64,000 nucleotides of DNA from positions 43,368,162 through 43,432,161 of the forward strand of contig OU342637.1 of the NCBI GenBank assembly GCA_910589415.1, written 5' to 3'. Within the stretch, counting starts at the first letter, position 1; every line of letters starts with the position of its first letter. Made by a program: the position numbers and the translations under genes. Of this stretch, positions 1 to 12,053 are shown one piece after another. The notes below the pieces were generated by a model. The model was not told the origin of the DNA, searched no databases, and worked only from the letters and a program-made list of their open reading frames with translations. Origin of the DNA: Malachius bipustulatus (Eukaryota; Arthropoda; Insecta; Coleoptera; Melyridae).

Positions 1-515
1 AAATGATATAAGAGTGAGGATAGTAAAACAAATAAACCATACATCAGAGCCATAGGCGTACGCAGAAAAATGTTGGGGGGCCAAGGTCTGCCATAAACCC
101 CCTTTCGTGCGCTCGCGCTTGGATTTTCTTTGATTTTTTTCCCTAAAAATGTGTATCTGCATAAGAAAGAAGGCTATGCAAATTTTCAAATGAGTATCTT
201 AAAAAATAACGGAGTTAGGTATTGATAAAAAACTTTTTTTTTTAAAGTTTGACACCCTGTATCTTGAAAATGGGACGCCTATGTGAAAAATGGCATAAGG
301 AAAGTGTCATTATTTTTGGCCCAACAATCTGTGGCCAAGAGCTTGACCTCCTTTTTTGTAACACCCTGTATAGGTAAAACTGTCAACCTATTAATTATTA
401 TTCCTGAAACTTAAAATAGCAAAAGAACAATGGGGTAAGTAATGAAAAATATATTTTAGGTGAATCAACGGTCTCCAGATATCAGACTCGTAGACCAAAT
501 TACCAGGAGTCCGAT
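1..515. other. AT-rich repeat-derived sequence, no gene seen
   Basis: No coding sequence is visible. Two copies of the motif ACACCCTGTAT/A, a common terminal sequence of insect inverted-repeat elements, lie near 250 and 361. A short inverted pair CATAGGCGT (about 51) and ACGCCTATG (about 274) may be the ends of a 230-bp MITE remnant, but I see no convincing target duplication. The stretch is probably a mosaic of old transposon ends next to the DIRS-like remnant. Confidence 0.4.
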
Positions 516-2134
516 ATGGTAGAAATACCGGATGTTGATGAATTAGTAAGTGCCGTCAGTGTCAGTATCCAGGGAAGGCAGGAACAAGATAACACAAACA
601 AATATATTCACCCTCAATTGAGTGATGGTATTATGAAATTATTTGGGGAAGAACCCGCCGGTTCAGAACCGATATTTGATCGGAAATACACACAGTAGTA
701 GCAGATCGGTGGAATAAATACTTAACACAAGGGTTGGAGAAACCTGAACGAGAGGATATTACTAAGAAATATTACATTCCCAAAAATATCCCACGACTAC
801 GACCACCCGAATTAAATCCCGAATTGATTGCATCAATGAGTGAATTATCAAAGAAAGACGATAAATACATAACTACAGTGCAAGCACAAATGGGATTGGG
901 CCTAACATCCATTTCTCAAGTAATTAACAAAACCTTACAAAGGACCTAAACTGCTGGTGAATCAGAGGACGATGCAAGCCTAGTACACCTTATTGATGCA
1001 GGAAAACTAATATGTAATGCTTTTTATATGTTGTCTGCTACAAGAAAATTTCATGTAGAGTCTCAAACAAATGTGACTGTAAGGAAAATTGTCAAGGAAA
1101 GTCCCATCGACGAGTACTTATGTGGGAAAAATTTCGCTGAGAAATTTAAGGAAATGAAGAATCAGTGGCGTACGGGTAAAGAAATGAAATCTACCGCAGC
1201 CTCAACTAAGCTTTTTGCAAGACCATCATCCACATCGAATTACAGAAGTCAAAGAAGCCATTCGTCGCAGTCTTTAAACTTCAGGCCCACGTATCCAAGG
1301 TCAAGAATGAGAGAATGGAGACAGCAAAGTCAAGGGAAAATGGAATTTCCCCGGAAGAAAATTGCTTACAAAAAGTAAATGTAAGTAAACAATATGCTGC
1401 TAGACTCCAAAAAATTTCCAACCAGTGGAAAATAATCACTCATGATATTCGTATTCTGTCATGGGTAGAAGGGTATAAAATTCCATTTAATAAAATTCCT
1501 GTCCAGTATTACTTATCAGAGTGCCACAAAATGGCGAAAGATGGAATTTATAAACTTACTTCATGTATAAATGAACTGCTAAAGAAAAATGTGATATCAG
1601 AATGTAAATCGTCTGAAGGTCAATTTATCTCCTCATTTTTTCTGATAACGAAATTAGACAACAGTTTATCGTTTTATTCTGAATTTGAAACAGCTAAATA
1701 AATTTATATCAGTTCCTCATTTTAAAATGGAAAATTTTAAAACTGTTAAAGATTTAATAACTAAAGACACCTTCATGGCAACTATTGATCTTAAGGACGC
1801 CTATTATATTTGAGTTTAATTGTTTACCAAATGGATTATCATTAGCCCCGTATATGTTTACTAAACTATTAAAGCTGTTTTGAAATTCTTTAGGGAAAGA
1901 AATATTATGTGCGTAATTTACTTAGATGATATTTTAATTCTAAGTCATACAGCAGACGAGGTTGCAATAAATGTAAAATTTATTTTATCCACTTTAGAGA
2001 AACTTGGATTTTTTATCAACTATAATAAATCTAGGCTAGATCCATCACAATCTTGTAAATATTTGGGTTTCATTTATAACAGTAAAACTCTCACCCTGCA
2101 TCTGCCCGATGAGAAAGAGATTAAAATCCAATAG
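516..2134 (+). pseudogene. Degraded DIRS-like retrotransposon (gag-like and reverse transcriptase fragments)
   Basis: Three gag-like pieces (516-698, 734-949, 1028-1378) are followed by reverse-transcriptase pieces (1315-1701, about 1682-1810, 1880-2134). The second and third gag pieces share a frame and are separated by a single TAA at 947-949; the first is frameshifted against them. In the RT part I see the segment PHFKMENFKTVKDLI leading to a D-containing motif A (IDLKDAYY, about 1780-1806) and motif C YLDDIL (about 1918-1935). Both resemble DIRS/tyrosine-recombinase retrotransposons and, less closely, Ty3-type elements. About 15 codons between motif A and the following NGLSLAP segment are missing, and a frameshift lies near 1680. 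No RNase H, methyltransferase or tyrosine recombinase is visible. This is a dead fragment abutting the satellite. The family call is inferred from motif style. Confidence 0.65.
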
Positions 2135-2398
2135 TTTGCAACGTCAGCGAGAACTTAAATTTGCTGTGTCAGCGAAACGGTAAAGTTTCGAGAGAATGTT
2201 TCGTGACGAACTTCTCAAGAAATAATAATTTTGAATAAGTCAAAATCTGAATGAGATACTACTAGAATGCAAGTTATTCAGCTGCATTAATTTTAAAAGT
2301 GAACACTTTTTATAGATATCTAAGATAGGTTAGGGATGCCAGCCGAGCCTTTGCTCGCTCGTAAAACGAACGCTTGTCTATTTAGTACTACCTAAACT
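2135..2398. other. AT-rich junction between retrotransposon remnant and satellite
   Basis: Noncoding sequence of about 260 bp follows the broken RT. It may be residual 3' sequence of the retrotransposon. The satellite boxes (CTAGCGGCCATT) start abruptly at about 2399. No gene or structured RNA is seen. Confidence 0.4.
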
Positions 2399-5300
2399 CT
2401 AGCGGCCATTTGTGAGCCGCTAGCGGCCATTGGTGGGCCGCTAACGCAGCCCAAGTGGGTGTCGCGTAGCGCGGTACGCGCATCAAAGTTGTTTTTCAAT
2501 AGACAGTTGGCCTGTGGATTCCAGGATTGCATAAAAGTAATAAAAATGAACGGAGATCGTGACGCTAGCGGCCATTGGTGGGATGAACGGTCTTGGTGGG
2601 CCGCTAACGCAGTCCAAGTGCGTGTTGCTAGCGCGGCACGCGCATCAAAGTTGTTTTTCAATAGACAGTTGGCGTGTGGATTCCAGGATTGCATAAAAGT
2701 AATAAACATGAACGCTAGCGGCCATTGGTGGATCGCTAATGGTCATTGGTGGGCCGCTAACGCAGCCCAAGTGCGTGTCGCTAGCGCAGTTAGCGTGTGT
2801 ATTCCAGGATTGCATAATAGTAATAAAAATGAACGGAGATCGCGACGCTAGCGGCCATCGGTGGGTCGCTAACGGTCATTGGTGGGCCGCTAACGAAGCC
2901 CAAGTGCGTGTCGCTAGCGTAGTTGGCATGTGGATTCCAGGATTGCATAAAAGTAATAAAAATGAACGCTGGCGGCCATTGGTGGGCCGCTAACTGTCAT
3001 TGGTGGGCCGCTAACGCAGCCCAGGTGCGTGTCGCTAGCGTAGTTGGCGTGTGGATTCCAGGATTGCATAAAAGTAATAAGAATGAACGGAGATCGCGAC
3101 GCTAGCGGCCATTGGTGGGCCGCTAACGGTCATTGGTGGGCCGCTAACGAAAAATGAACGCCATTGGTGGGCCGTTAATGAAAAATGGCGCACTTTTGCT
3201 GCCCGCTAACGAAAAATGAAAGCTAGTGGCCATTGGTGGGCCGCTAACGGTCATTGGTGGGCCGCTAACGCAGCCCAGGTGCGTGTCGCTAGCGTAGTTG
3301 GCGTGTGGATTCCAGGATTGCATAAAATTAATAAGAATGAACGGAGATCGCGACGCTAGCGGCCATTGGTGGGCCGCTAACGGTCATTGGTGGGCCGCTA
3401 ACGAAAAATAAACGCCATTGGTGGGCCGTTAATGAAAAATGGCGCAATTTTGCTGCCCGCTAACGAAAAATGAAAGCTAGTGGCCATTGGTGGGCCGCTA
3501 ACGGTCATTGGTGGGCCGCTAACGCAGCAAAGTGAGTGTCGCTAGCGCAGTTGGCGTGTGGATTCCAGGATTGCAAGAAAGTATTAAAAATGAACGGAGA
3601 TCGCGACGCTAGCGGCCATTGGTGGGCCGCTAACGGTCATTGGTGGGCCGCTAACGCAGCCCAAGTGCGTGTCGCTAGCGTAGTTGGCGTGTGGATTCCA
3701 GGATTGCATAAAAGTAATAAGAATGAACGGAGATTGTGACGCTAGCGGCTATTGGTGCGCCGCTAACGGTCATTGGTGGACCGCTAACGAAAAATGAACG
3801 CCATTGGTAAGCCGCTAACGAAAAATGACCCACTGTGGCTGCCCGCTAACGAAAAATGAACGCTAGCGACCATTGGTGGGCCGCTAACGGTCATTGGTGG
3901 GCCGCTAACGCAGCAAAGTGAGTGTCGCTAGCGCAGTTGGCGTGTGGATTCCAGGATTGCAAGAAAGTATTAAAAATGAACGGAGATCGCGACGCTAGCG
4001 GCCATTGGTGAGCCGCTAACGGTCATTGGTGGGCCGCTAACGCAGCCCAAGTGCGTGTCGCTAGCGTAGTTGGCGTGTGGATTCCAGGATTGCATAAAAG
4101 TAATAAGAATGAACGGAGATCGTGACGCTAGCGGCTATTGGTGCGCCGCTAACCTTCATTGGTGGACCGCTAACGAAAAATGAACGCCATTGGTAAGCCG
4201 CTAACGAAAAATGACCCACTGTGGCTGCCCGCTAACGAAAAATGAACGCTAGCGACCATTGGTGGGCCGCTAACGGTCATTGGTGGGCCGCTAACGCAGC
4301 AAAGTGAGTGTCGCTAGCGCAGTTGGCGTGTGGATTCCAGGATTGCAAGAAAGTAATAAAAATGAACGGAGATCGCGACGCTAGCGGCCATTGGTTGGTC
4401 GCTAACGGTCATTGTTGGGCCGCTAACGCAGCCCAAGTGCGTGTCGCTAGCGCAGTTGGCGTGTGGATTCCAGGATTGCATAAAAGTAATAAAAATGAAC
4501 GGAGATCGCAACGCTAGCGGCCATTGGTGGGCCGCTAACGGTCATTGGTGGTTCGCTAACGCAGCCCAAGTGCGTGTCGCTAGCGCTAGCGACACAACTG
4601 GTGTGGATTCCAGGATTGCATGAAAGTAATAAAAATGAACGCTAGCGGCCATTTGTGAGCCGCTAGCGGCCATTTGTGGGCCGCTAGCGGCCACTGGTTG
4701 GCCGCCAAAGCAGCTCAAGTGCGTGTCGCTAGCGCAGTTGGCGTGTGGATTCCAGGATTGCATAAAAGTTATAAAAGTGAACGGAGATCGCGACGCTAGC
4801 GGCCATTGGTGGGCCGCTAACGCAGCCCAGGTGCGTGTCGCTAGCGTAGTTGGCGTGTGGATTCCAGGATTGCATAAAAGTAATAAGAATGAACGGAGAT
4901 CGCGACGCTAGCGGCCATTGGTGGGCCGCTAACGGTCATTGGTGGGCCGCTAACGAAAAATAAACGCCATTGGTGGGCCGTTAATGAAAAATGGCGCACT
5001 TTTGCTGCCCGCTAACGAAAAATGAAAGCTAGTGGCCATTGGTGGGCCGCTAACGGTCATTGGTGGGCCGCTAACGCAGCAAAGTGAGTGTCGCTAGCGC
5101 AGTTGGCGTGTGGATTCCAGGATTGCAAGAAAGTATTAAAAATGAACGGAGATCGCGACGCTAGCGGCCATTGGTGGGCCGCTAACGGTCATTGGTGGGC
5201 CGCTAACGCAGCCCAAGTGCGTGTCGCTAGCGTAGTTGGCGTGTGGATTCCAGGATTGCATAAAAGTAATAAGAATGAACGGAGATCGTGACGCTAGCGG

Positions 5301-8300
5301 CTATTGGTGCGCCGCTAACGGTCATTGGTGGACCGCTAACGAAAAATGAACGCCATTGGTAAGCCGCTAACGAAAAATGACCCACTGTGGCTGCCCCCTA
5401 ACGAAAAATGAACGCTAGCGACCATTGGTGGGCCGCTAACGGTCATTGGTGGGCCGCTAACGCAGCAAAGTGAGTGTCGCTAGCGCAGTTGGCGTGTGGA
5501 TTCCAGGATTGCAAGAAAGTATTAAAAATGAACGGAGATCGCGACGCTAGCGGCCATTGGTGAGCCGCTAACGGTCATTGGTGGGCCGCTAACGCAGCCC
5601 AAGTGCGTGTCGCTAGCGTAGTTGGCGTGTGGATTCCAGGACTGCATAAAAGTAATAAGAATTAACGGAGATCGTGACGCTAGCGGCTATTGGTGCGCCG
5701 CTAACCTTCATTGGTGGACCGCTAACGAAAAATGAACGCCATTGGTAAGCCGCTAACGAAAAATGACCCACTGTGGCTGCCCGCTAACGAAAAATGAACG
5801 CTAGCGACCATTGGTGGGCCGCTAACGGTCATTGGTGGGCCGCTAACGCAGCAAAGTGAGTGTCGCTAGCGCAGTTGGCGTGTGGATTCCAGGATTGCAA
5901 GAAAGTAATAAAAATGAACGGAGATCGCGACGCTAGCGGCCATTGGTTGGTCGCTAACGGTCATTGGTGGGCCGCTAACGCAGCCCAAGTGCGTGTCGCT
6001 AGCGCAGTTGGCGTGTGGATTCCAGGATTGCATAAAAGTAATAAAAATGAACGGAGATCGCAACGCTAGCGGCCATTGGTGGGCCGCTAACGGTCATTGG
6101 TGGTTCGCTAACGCAGCCCAAGTGCGTGTCGCTAGCGCAGTTGGCGTGTGGATTCCAGGATTGCATGAAAGTAATAAAAATGAACGCTAGCGGCCATTTG
6201 TGAGCCGCTAGCGGCCATTTGTGGGCCGCTAGCGGCCACTGGTTGGCCGCCAAAGCAGCTCAAGTGCGTGTCGCTAGCGCAGTTGGCGTGTGGATTCCAG
6301 GATTGCATAAAAGTTATAAAAATGAACGGAGATCGCGACGCTAGCGGCCATTGGTGGGCCGCTAACGGTCATTGGTGGTTCGCTAACGCAACCCAAGTGC
6401 GTGTCGCTAGCGCAGTTGGCGTGTGGATTCCAGGATTGCATGAAAGTAATAAAAATGAACGCTAGCGGCCATAGGTGGGCCGCCAACGCAGCCCAAGTGC
6501 GTGCCGCCTAGCGCGCAACGCGCATCAAAATTGTTTTTCAATAGACAGTTGGCCTGTGGATTCCAGGATTGCATAAAAGTAATAAAAATGAACGGAGATT
6601 GCGACGCTAGCGGCCATTGGTGGGATGGAACGGTCTTGGTGGGCCGCTAACGCAGCCCAAGTGCGTGTTGCTAGCGCGGTACGCGCATCAAAGTTGTTTT
6701 TCAATAGACAGTTGGCGTGTGGATTCCAGGATTGCATAAAAGTAATAAACATGAACGCTAGCGGGCATTGGTGGGCCGCTAATGGTCATTGTTGGGCCGC
6801 TAACGCAGCCCAAGTGCGTGTCGCTAGCGCAGTTGGCGTGTGGATTCCAGGATTACATAATAGTAATAAAAATGAACGGAGATCGTGACGCTAGCGGCCA
6901 TTGGTGGGCCGCTAACGGTCATTGGTGGGCCGCTAACGAAAAATGAACGCCATTGGTGAGCCGCTAACGAAAAATGACCCACTTTGGCTGCCCGCTAACG
7001 AAAAATGAACGCTAGCAGCCATTGGTGGGCCGCTAACGGTCATTGGTGGGCCGCTAACGCAGCCCAAGTGAGTGTCGCTAGCGCAGTTGGCGTATGGATT
7101 CCAGGATTGCATAAAAGTAATAAGAATGAACGGCGATCGCGACGCTAGCGGCCATTGGTGGGCCGCTAACGGTCATTGGTGGGCCGCTAACGAAAAATGA
7201 ACGCCATTGGTGGGCCGCTAACGAAAAATGACCCACTTTGGGTGCCCGCTAACGAAAAATGAACGCTAGCGGCCATTGGTGGGCCGCTAACGGTCATTGG
7301 TGGGCCGCTAACGCAGCAAAGTGAGTGTCGCTAGCGCAGTTGGCGTGTGGATTCCAGGATTGCATAAAAGTAATAAGAATGAACGGAGATCGCGACGCTA
7401 GCGGCCATTGGTGGGCCGCTAACGGTCATTGGTGGGCCGCTAACGCAGCAAAGTCAGTGTTGCTAGCGCAGTTGGCGTGTGGATTCCAGGATTGCAAGAA
7501 AGTAATAAAAATGAACGGATATCGCGACGCTAGCGGCCATTGGTGGGCCGCTAACGGTCATTGGTGGGCCGCTAACGCAGCCCAAGTGCGTGTCGCTAGC
7601 ACAGTTGGCGTGTGGATTCCAGGATTGCATAAAAGTAATAAAAATGAACGGAGATCGCGACGCTAGCGGCCATTGGTGGGCCGCTAACGGTCATTGGTGG
7701 GCCGCTAACGAAAAATAAACGCCATTGGTGGGCCGTTAATGAAAAATGGCGCACTTTTGCTGCCCGCTAACGAAAAATGAAAGCTAGTGGCCATTGGTGG
7801 GCCGCTAACGGTCATTGGTGGGCCGCTAACGCAGCAAAGTGAGTGTCGCTAGCGCAGTTGGCGTGTGGATTCCAGGATTGCAAGAAAGTATTTAAAATGA
7901 ACGGAGATCGCGACGCTAGCGGCCATTGGTGGGCCGCTAACGGTCATTGGTGGGCCGCTAACGCAGCCCAAGTGCGTGTCGCTAGAGTAGTTGGCGTGTG
8001 GATTCCAGGATTGCATAAAAGTAATAAGAATGAACGGAGATCGTGACGCTAGCGGCTATTGGTGCGCCGCTAACGGTCATTGGTGGACCGCTAACGAAAA
8101 ATGAACGCCATTGGTAAGCCGCTAACGAAAAATGACCCACTGTGGCTGCCCGCTAACGAAAAATGAACGCTAGCGACCATTGGTGGGCCGCTAACGGTCA
8201 TTGGTGGGCCGCTAACGCAGCAAAGTGAGTGTCGCTAGCGCAGTTGGCGTGTGGATTCCAGGATTGCAAGAAAGTATTAAAAATGAACGGAGATCGCGAC

Positions 8301-11300
8301 GCTAGCGGCCATTGGTGAGCCGCTAACGGTCATTGGTGGGCCGCTAACGCAGCCCAAGTGCGTGTCGCTAGCGTAGTTGGCGTGTGGATTCCAGGACTGC
8401 ATAAAAGTAATAAGAATTAACGGAGATCGTGACGCTAGCGGCTATTGGTGCGCCGCTAACCTTCATTGGTGGACCGCTAACGAAAAATGAACGCCATTGG
8501 TAAGCCGCTAACGAAAAATGACCCACTGTGGCTGCCCGCTAACGAAAAATGAACGCTAGCGACCATTGGTGGGCCGCTAACGGTCATTGGTGGGCCGCTA
8601 ACGCAGCAAAGTGAGTGTCGCTAGCGCAGTTGGCGTGTGGATTCCAGGATTGCAAGAAAGTAATAAAAATGAACGGAGATCGCGACGCTAGCGGCCATTG
8701 GTTGGTCGCTAACGGTCATTGGTGGGCCGCTAACGCAGCCCAAGTGCGTGTCGCTAGCGCAGTTGGCGTGTGGATTCCAGGATTGCATAAAAGTAATAAA
8801 AATGAACGGAGATCGCAACGCTAGCGGCCATTGGTGGGCCGCTAACGGTCATTGGTGGTTCGCTAACGCAGCCCAAGTGCGTGTCGCTAGCGCAGTTGGC
8901 GTGTGGATTCCAGGATTGCATGAAAGTAATAAAAATGAACGCTAGCGGCCATTTGTGAGCCGCTAGCGGCCATTTGTGGGCCGCTAGCGGCCACTGGTTG
9001 GCCGCCAAAGCAGCTCAAGTGCGTGTCGCTAGCGCAGTTGGCGTGTGGATTCCAGGATTGCATAAAAGTTATAAAAATGAACGGAGATCGCGACGCTAGC
9101 GGCCATTGGTGGGCCGCTAACGGTCATTGGTGGTTCGCTAACGCAACCCAAGTGCGTGTCGCTAGCGCAGTTGGCGTGTGGATTCCAGGATTGCATGAAA
9201 GTAATAAAAATGAACGCTAGCGGCCATTGGTGGGCCGCCAACGCAGCCCAAGTGCGTGCCGCCTAGCGCGCAACGCGCATCAAAATTGTTTTTCAATAGA
9301 CAGTTTGCCTGTGGATTCCAGGATTGCATAAAAGTAATAAAAATGAACGGAGATTGCGACGCTAGCGGCCATTGGTGGGATGGAACGGTCTTGGTGGGCC
9401 GCTAACGCAGCCCAAGTGCGTGTTGCTAGCGCGGCACGCGCATCAAAGTTGTTTTTCAATAGACAGTTGGCGTGTGGATTCCAGGATTGCATAAAAGTAA
9501 TAAACATGAACGCTAGCGGGCATTGGTGGGCCGCTAATGGTCATTGTTGGGCCGCTAACGCAGCCCAAGTGCGTGTCGCTAGCGCAGTTGGCGTGTGGAT
9601 TCCAGGATTACATAATAGTAATAAAAATGAACGGAGATCGTGACGCTAGCGGCCATTGGTGGGCCGCTAACGGTCATTGGTGGGCCGCTAACGAAAAATG
9701 AACGCCATTGGTGAGCCGCTAACGAAAAATGACCCACTTTGGCTGCCCGCTAACGAAAAATGAACGCTAGCGGCCATTGGTGGGCCGCTAACGGTCATTG
9801 GTGGGCCGCTAACGCAGCCCAAGTGAGTGTCGCTAGCGCAGTTGGCGTATGGATTCCAGGATTGCATAAAAGTAATAAGAATGAACGGCGATCGCGACGC
9901 TAGCGGCCATTGGTGGGCCGCTAACGGTCATTGGTGGGCCGCTAACGAAAAATGAACGCCATTGGTGGGCCGCTAACGAAAAATGACCCACTTTGGGTGC
10001 CCGCTAACGAAAAATGAACGCTAGCGGCCATTGGTGGGCCGCTAACGGTCATTGGTGGGCCGCTAACGCAGCAAAGTGAGTGTCGCTAGCGCAGTTGGCG
10101 TGTGGATTCCAGGATTGCATAAAAGTAATAAGAATGAACGGAGATCGCGACGCTAGCGGCCATTGGTGGGCCGCTAACGGTCATTGGTGGGCCGCTAACG
10201 CAGCAAAGTCAGTGTCGCTAGCGCAGTTGGCGTGTGGATTCCAGGATTGCAAGAAAGTAATAAAAATGAACGGATATCGCGACGCTAGCGGCCATTGGTG
10301 GGCCGCTAACGGTCATTGGTGGGCCGCTAACGCAGCCCAAGTGCGTGTCGCTAGCACAGTTGGCGTGTGGATTCCAGGATTGCATAAAAGTAATAAAAAT
10401 GAACGGAGATCGCGACGCTAGCGGCCATTGGTGGGCCGCTAACGGTCATTGGTGGGCCGCTAACGGAAAATGAACGCCATTGGTGGGCCGCTAACGGTCA
10501 TTGGTGGGCAGCTAACGCAGCCCGAATGTGTGTCGCTAGCGCAGTTGGCGTGTGGATTCCAGGATTGCATCAAAGTAATAAAAATGAACGAAGATCGCGA
10601 CGCTAGCGGCCATTGGTGGGCCGCTAACGGTCATTGGTGGTTCTTTAACGCAGCCCAAGTGCGTGTCGCTAGCGCAGTTGGCGTGTGGATTCCAGGATTG
10701 CATTAAAGTAATAAAAATAAACGCTAGCGGCCATTGGTGGGCCGCTAACGGTGATTGATGGGCCGCTAACGCAGCTCAAGTGCGTGTCGCTAGCGTAGTT
10801 GGCGTGTGGATTCCAGGATTGCATAAAAGTAATAAGAATGAACGGAGATCGCGACGCTAGCGGCCATTGGTGGGCCGCTAACGGTCATTGGTGGGCCGCT
10901 AACGCAGCCCAAGTGCGTGTCGCTAGCGCAGTTGGCGTGTGGATTCCAGGATTGCATAAAAGTAATAAAAATGAACGCTAGCGGCCATTGGTGGGCCGAT
11001 AACGGTCATTGGTGGGCCGCTAACGCAGCAAAGTGAGTGTCGCTATCGCAGTTGACGTGTGGATTCCAGGATTGCAAGAAAGTAATAAAAATGAAAGGAG
11101 ATCGCGACGCTAGCGGCCATTGGTGGGCCGCTAACGGTCATTAATGGGCCGCTAATGCAGCCCAAGTGCGTGTCGCTAGCGCAGTTGGCGTGTGGATTCC
11201 AGGATTGCATAAAAGTAATAAAAATGAACGCTAGCGGCCATTGGTGGGCCGCTAACGGTCATTGGTGGGCCGATAACGACAAATGACGCACTTTGGCTGC

Positions 11301-11477
11301 CCGCTAACGAAAAATGAACGCTAGCGGCCATTGGTGGGCCGATAACGGTCATTGGTGGGCCGCTAACGCAGCAAAGTGAGTGTCGCTATCGCAGTTGACG
11401 TGTGGATTCCAGGATTGCATAAAAGTAATAAAAATGAACGGAGATCGTGACGCTAGCGGCCATTGGTGGGCCGCTAA
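2399..11477 (+). repeat. 133-bp satellite array, block A (+ orientation)
   Basis: Tandem monomers of about 133 bp run head to tail; for example, equivalent points in adjacent monomers fall at 5860 and 5993. A monomer has a GC-rich half with boxes CGCTAGCG, CGCTAACG, CGCTAACG and CGCTAGCG spaced 21, 21 and 24 bp, and an AT-richer half (GTGTGGATTCCAGGATTGC, then AAAAGTAATAAAAATGAACG). Variants include a 121-bp form without GGAGATCGCGAC, spacer modules containing CGCTAACGAAAAATGA, and monomers with a 32-bp insert (near 2472, 2635, 6515, 6686, 9272, 9437). Open frames of 60-113 codons occur but begin at GTG, shift frame each monomer (133 is not divisible by 3) and appear on both strands, so I do not regard them as genes. 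Confidence 0.97.
3401..10462 (+). repeat. Higher-order repeat of block A: 1,552 + 2,755 + 2,755 bp
   Basis: The landmark ACGAAAAATAAACGCC recurs at 3401, 4953 and 7708, giving units 3401-4952 (1,552 bp), 4953-7707 and 7708-10462 (2,755 bp each). The two long units match feature by feature at constant offset (5860/8615, 6268/9023, 6625/9380, 7325/10080). The short first unit looks like the long one with about 1.2 kb removed, roughly nine monomers. It departs from the long form near 4575, where a CGCTAGCGCTAGCGACAC scar is seen. After 10462 the array loses this register and monomers are more diverged, with GATAACG variants. Confidence 0.9.
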
Positions 11478-12007
11478 CAGTAGATAGAGTTGGCCGGTTC
11501 TAGCCGAAGGTCATGGCCTTGGGCTAGAACTCTCCACATGTAAATCTTACATATGCTTCAAGGTCGACTCATTACAAGGCCAAACAATACGATATAATTG
11601 ATTAAGAAAATCTATTTTTCAAGGTCAACTTCAAGGCCAATCGGCCTGACGAAAATCATCAAGTAATTATTTCAAGGTTATTGAATAAAAAAAAAATCAG
11701 TTATTATTGGGTACCTATTAGTTACTTATAATAAATTGGAGATATTATGAACATGAAAACAACGCTAGCTAGGTGGTGTCATGTTACCCAGCTCGTCGCG
11801 CTGGTCATCCTACATGGTTATTATTATATGAATGAGAAAATGAAGCTCCGGCTAGATTATGTAGGTATTTTGTATTGTTATTTGAATCAAAATAAAGCCT
11901 CGGCTAGATCCTGTAGGTAATGAAAGTAATTCAAATAATTTATTGTAGGTTTACATAAGCCGTCAAAAGGATTTCATTTCACATTACAGAAATTTTCTAA
12001 GCCGATT
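11478..12007 (+). mobile_element. Solitary terminal fragment of the CAGTAG-ended element
   Basis: From CAGTAGATAGAGTTGGCC this segment matches the left end of the large element at 32468 for about 530 bp, with few differences, and then breaks off after CTAAGCCGATTA. The outer flank is + satellite ending in CTAA (11474-11477). No coding capacity is seen. Motifs of the form TCAAGGTC(A/G) occur near 11569 and 11617. It is either the stump of an insertion whose remainder was lost, or one junction of a rearrangement, because the satellite on its far side is inverted. Confidence 0.85.
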
Positions 12008-12053
12008 ATTTTTTTAATTATAATACTTTAATTAATTTAGTTAATTTTTAATA
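12008..12053. other. AT-rich breakpoint filler between arm fragment and inverted satellite
   Basis: About 46 bp of almost pure A/T (TTTTTTAATTATAATAC, repeated TTAATT) lies between the truncated element and the first bases of - orientation satellite (about 12054). It matches neither neighbour and marks the breakpoint where array polarity flips. Confidence 0.6.
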
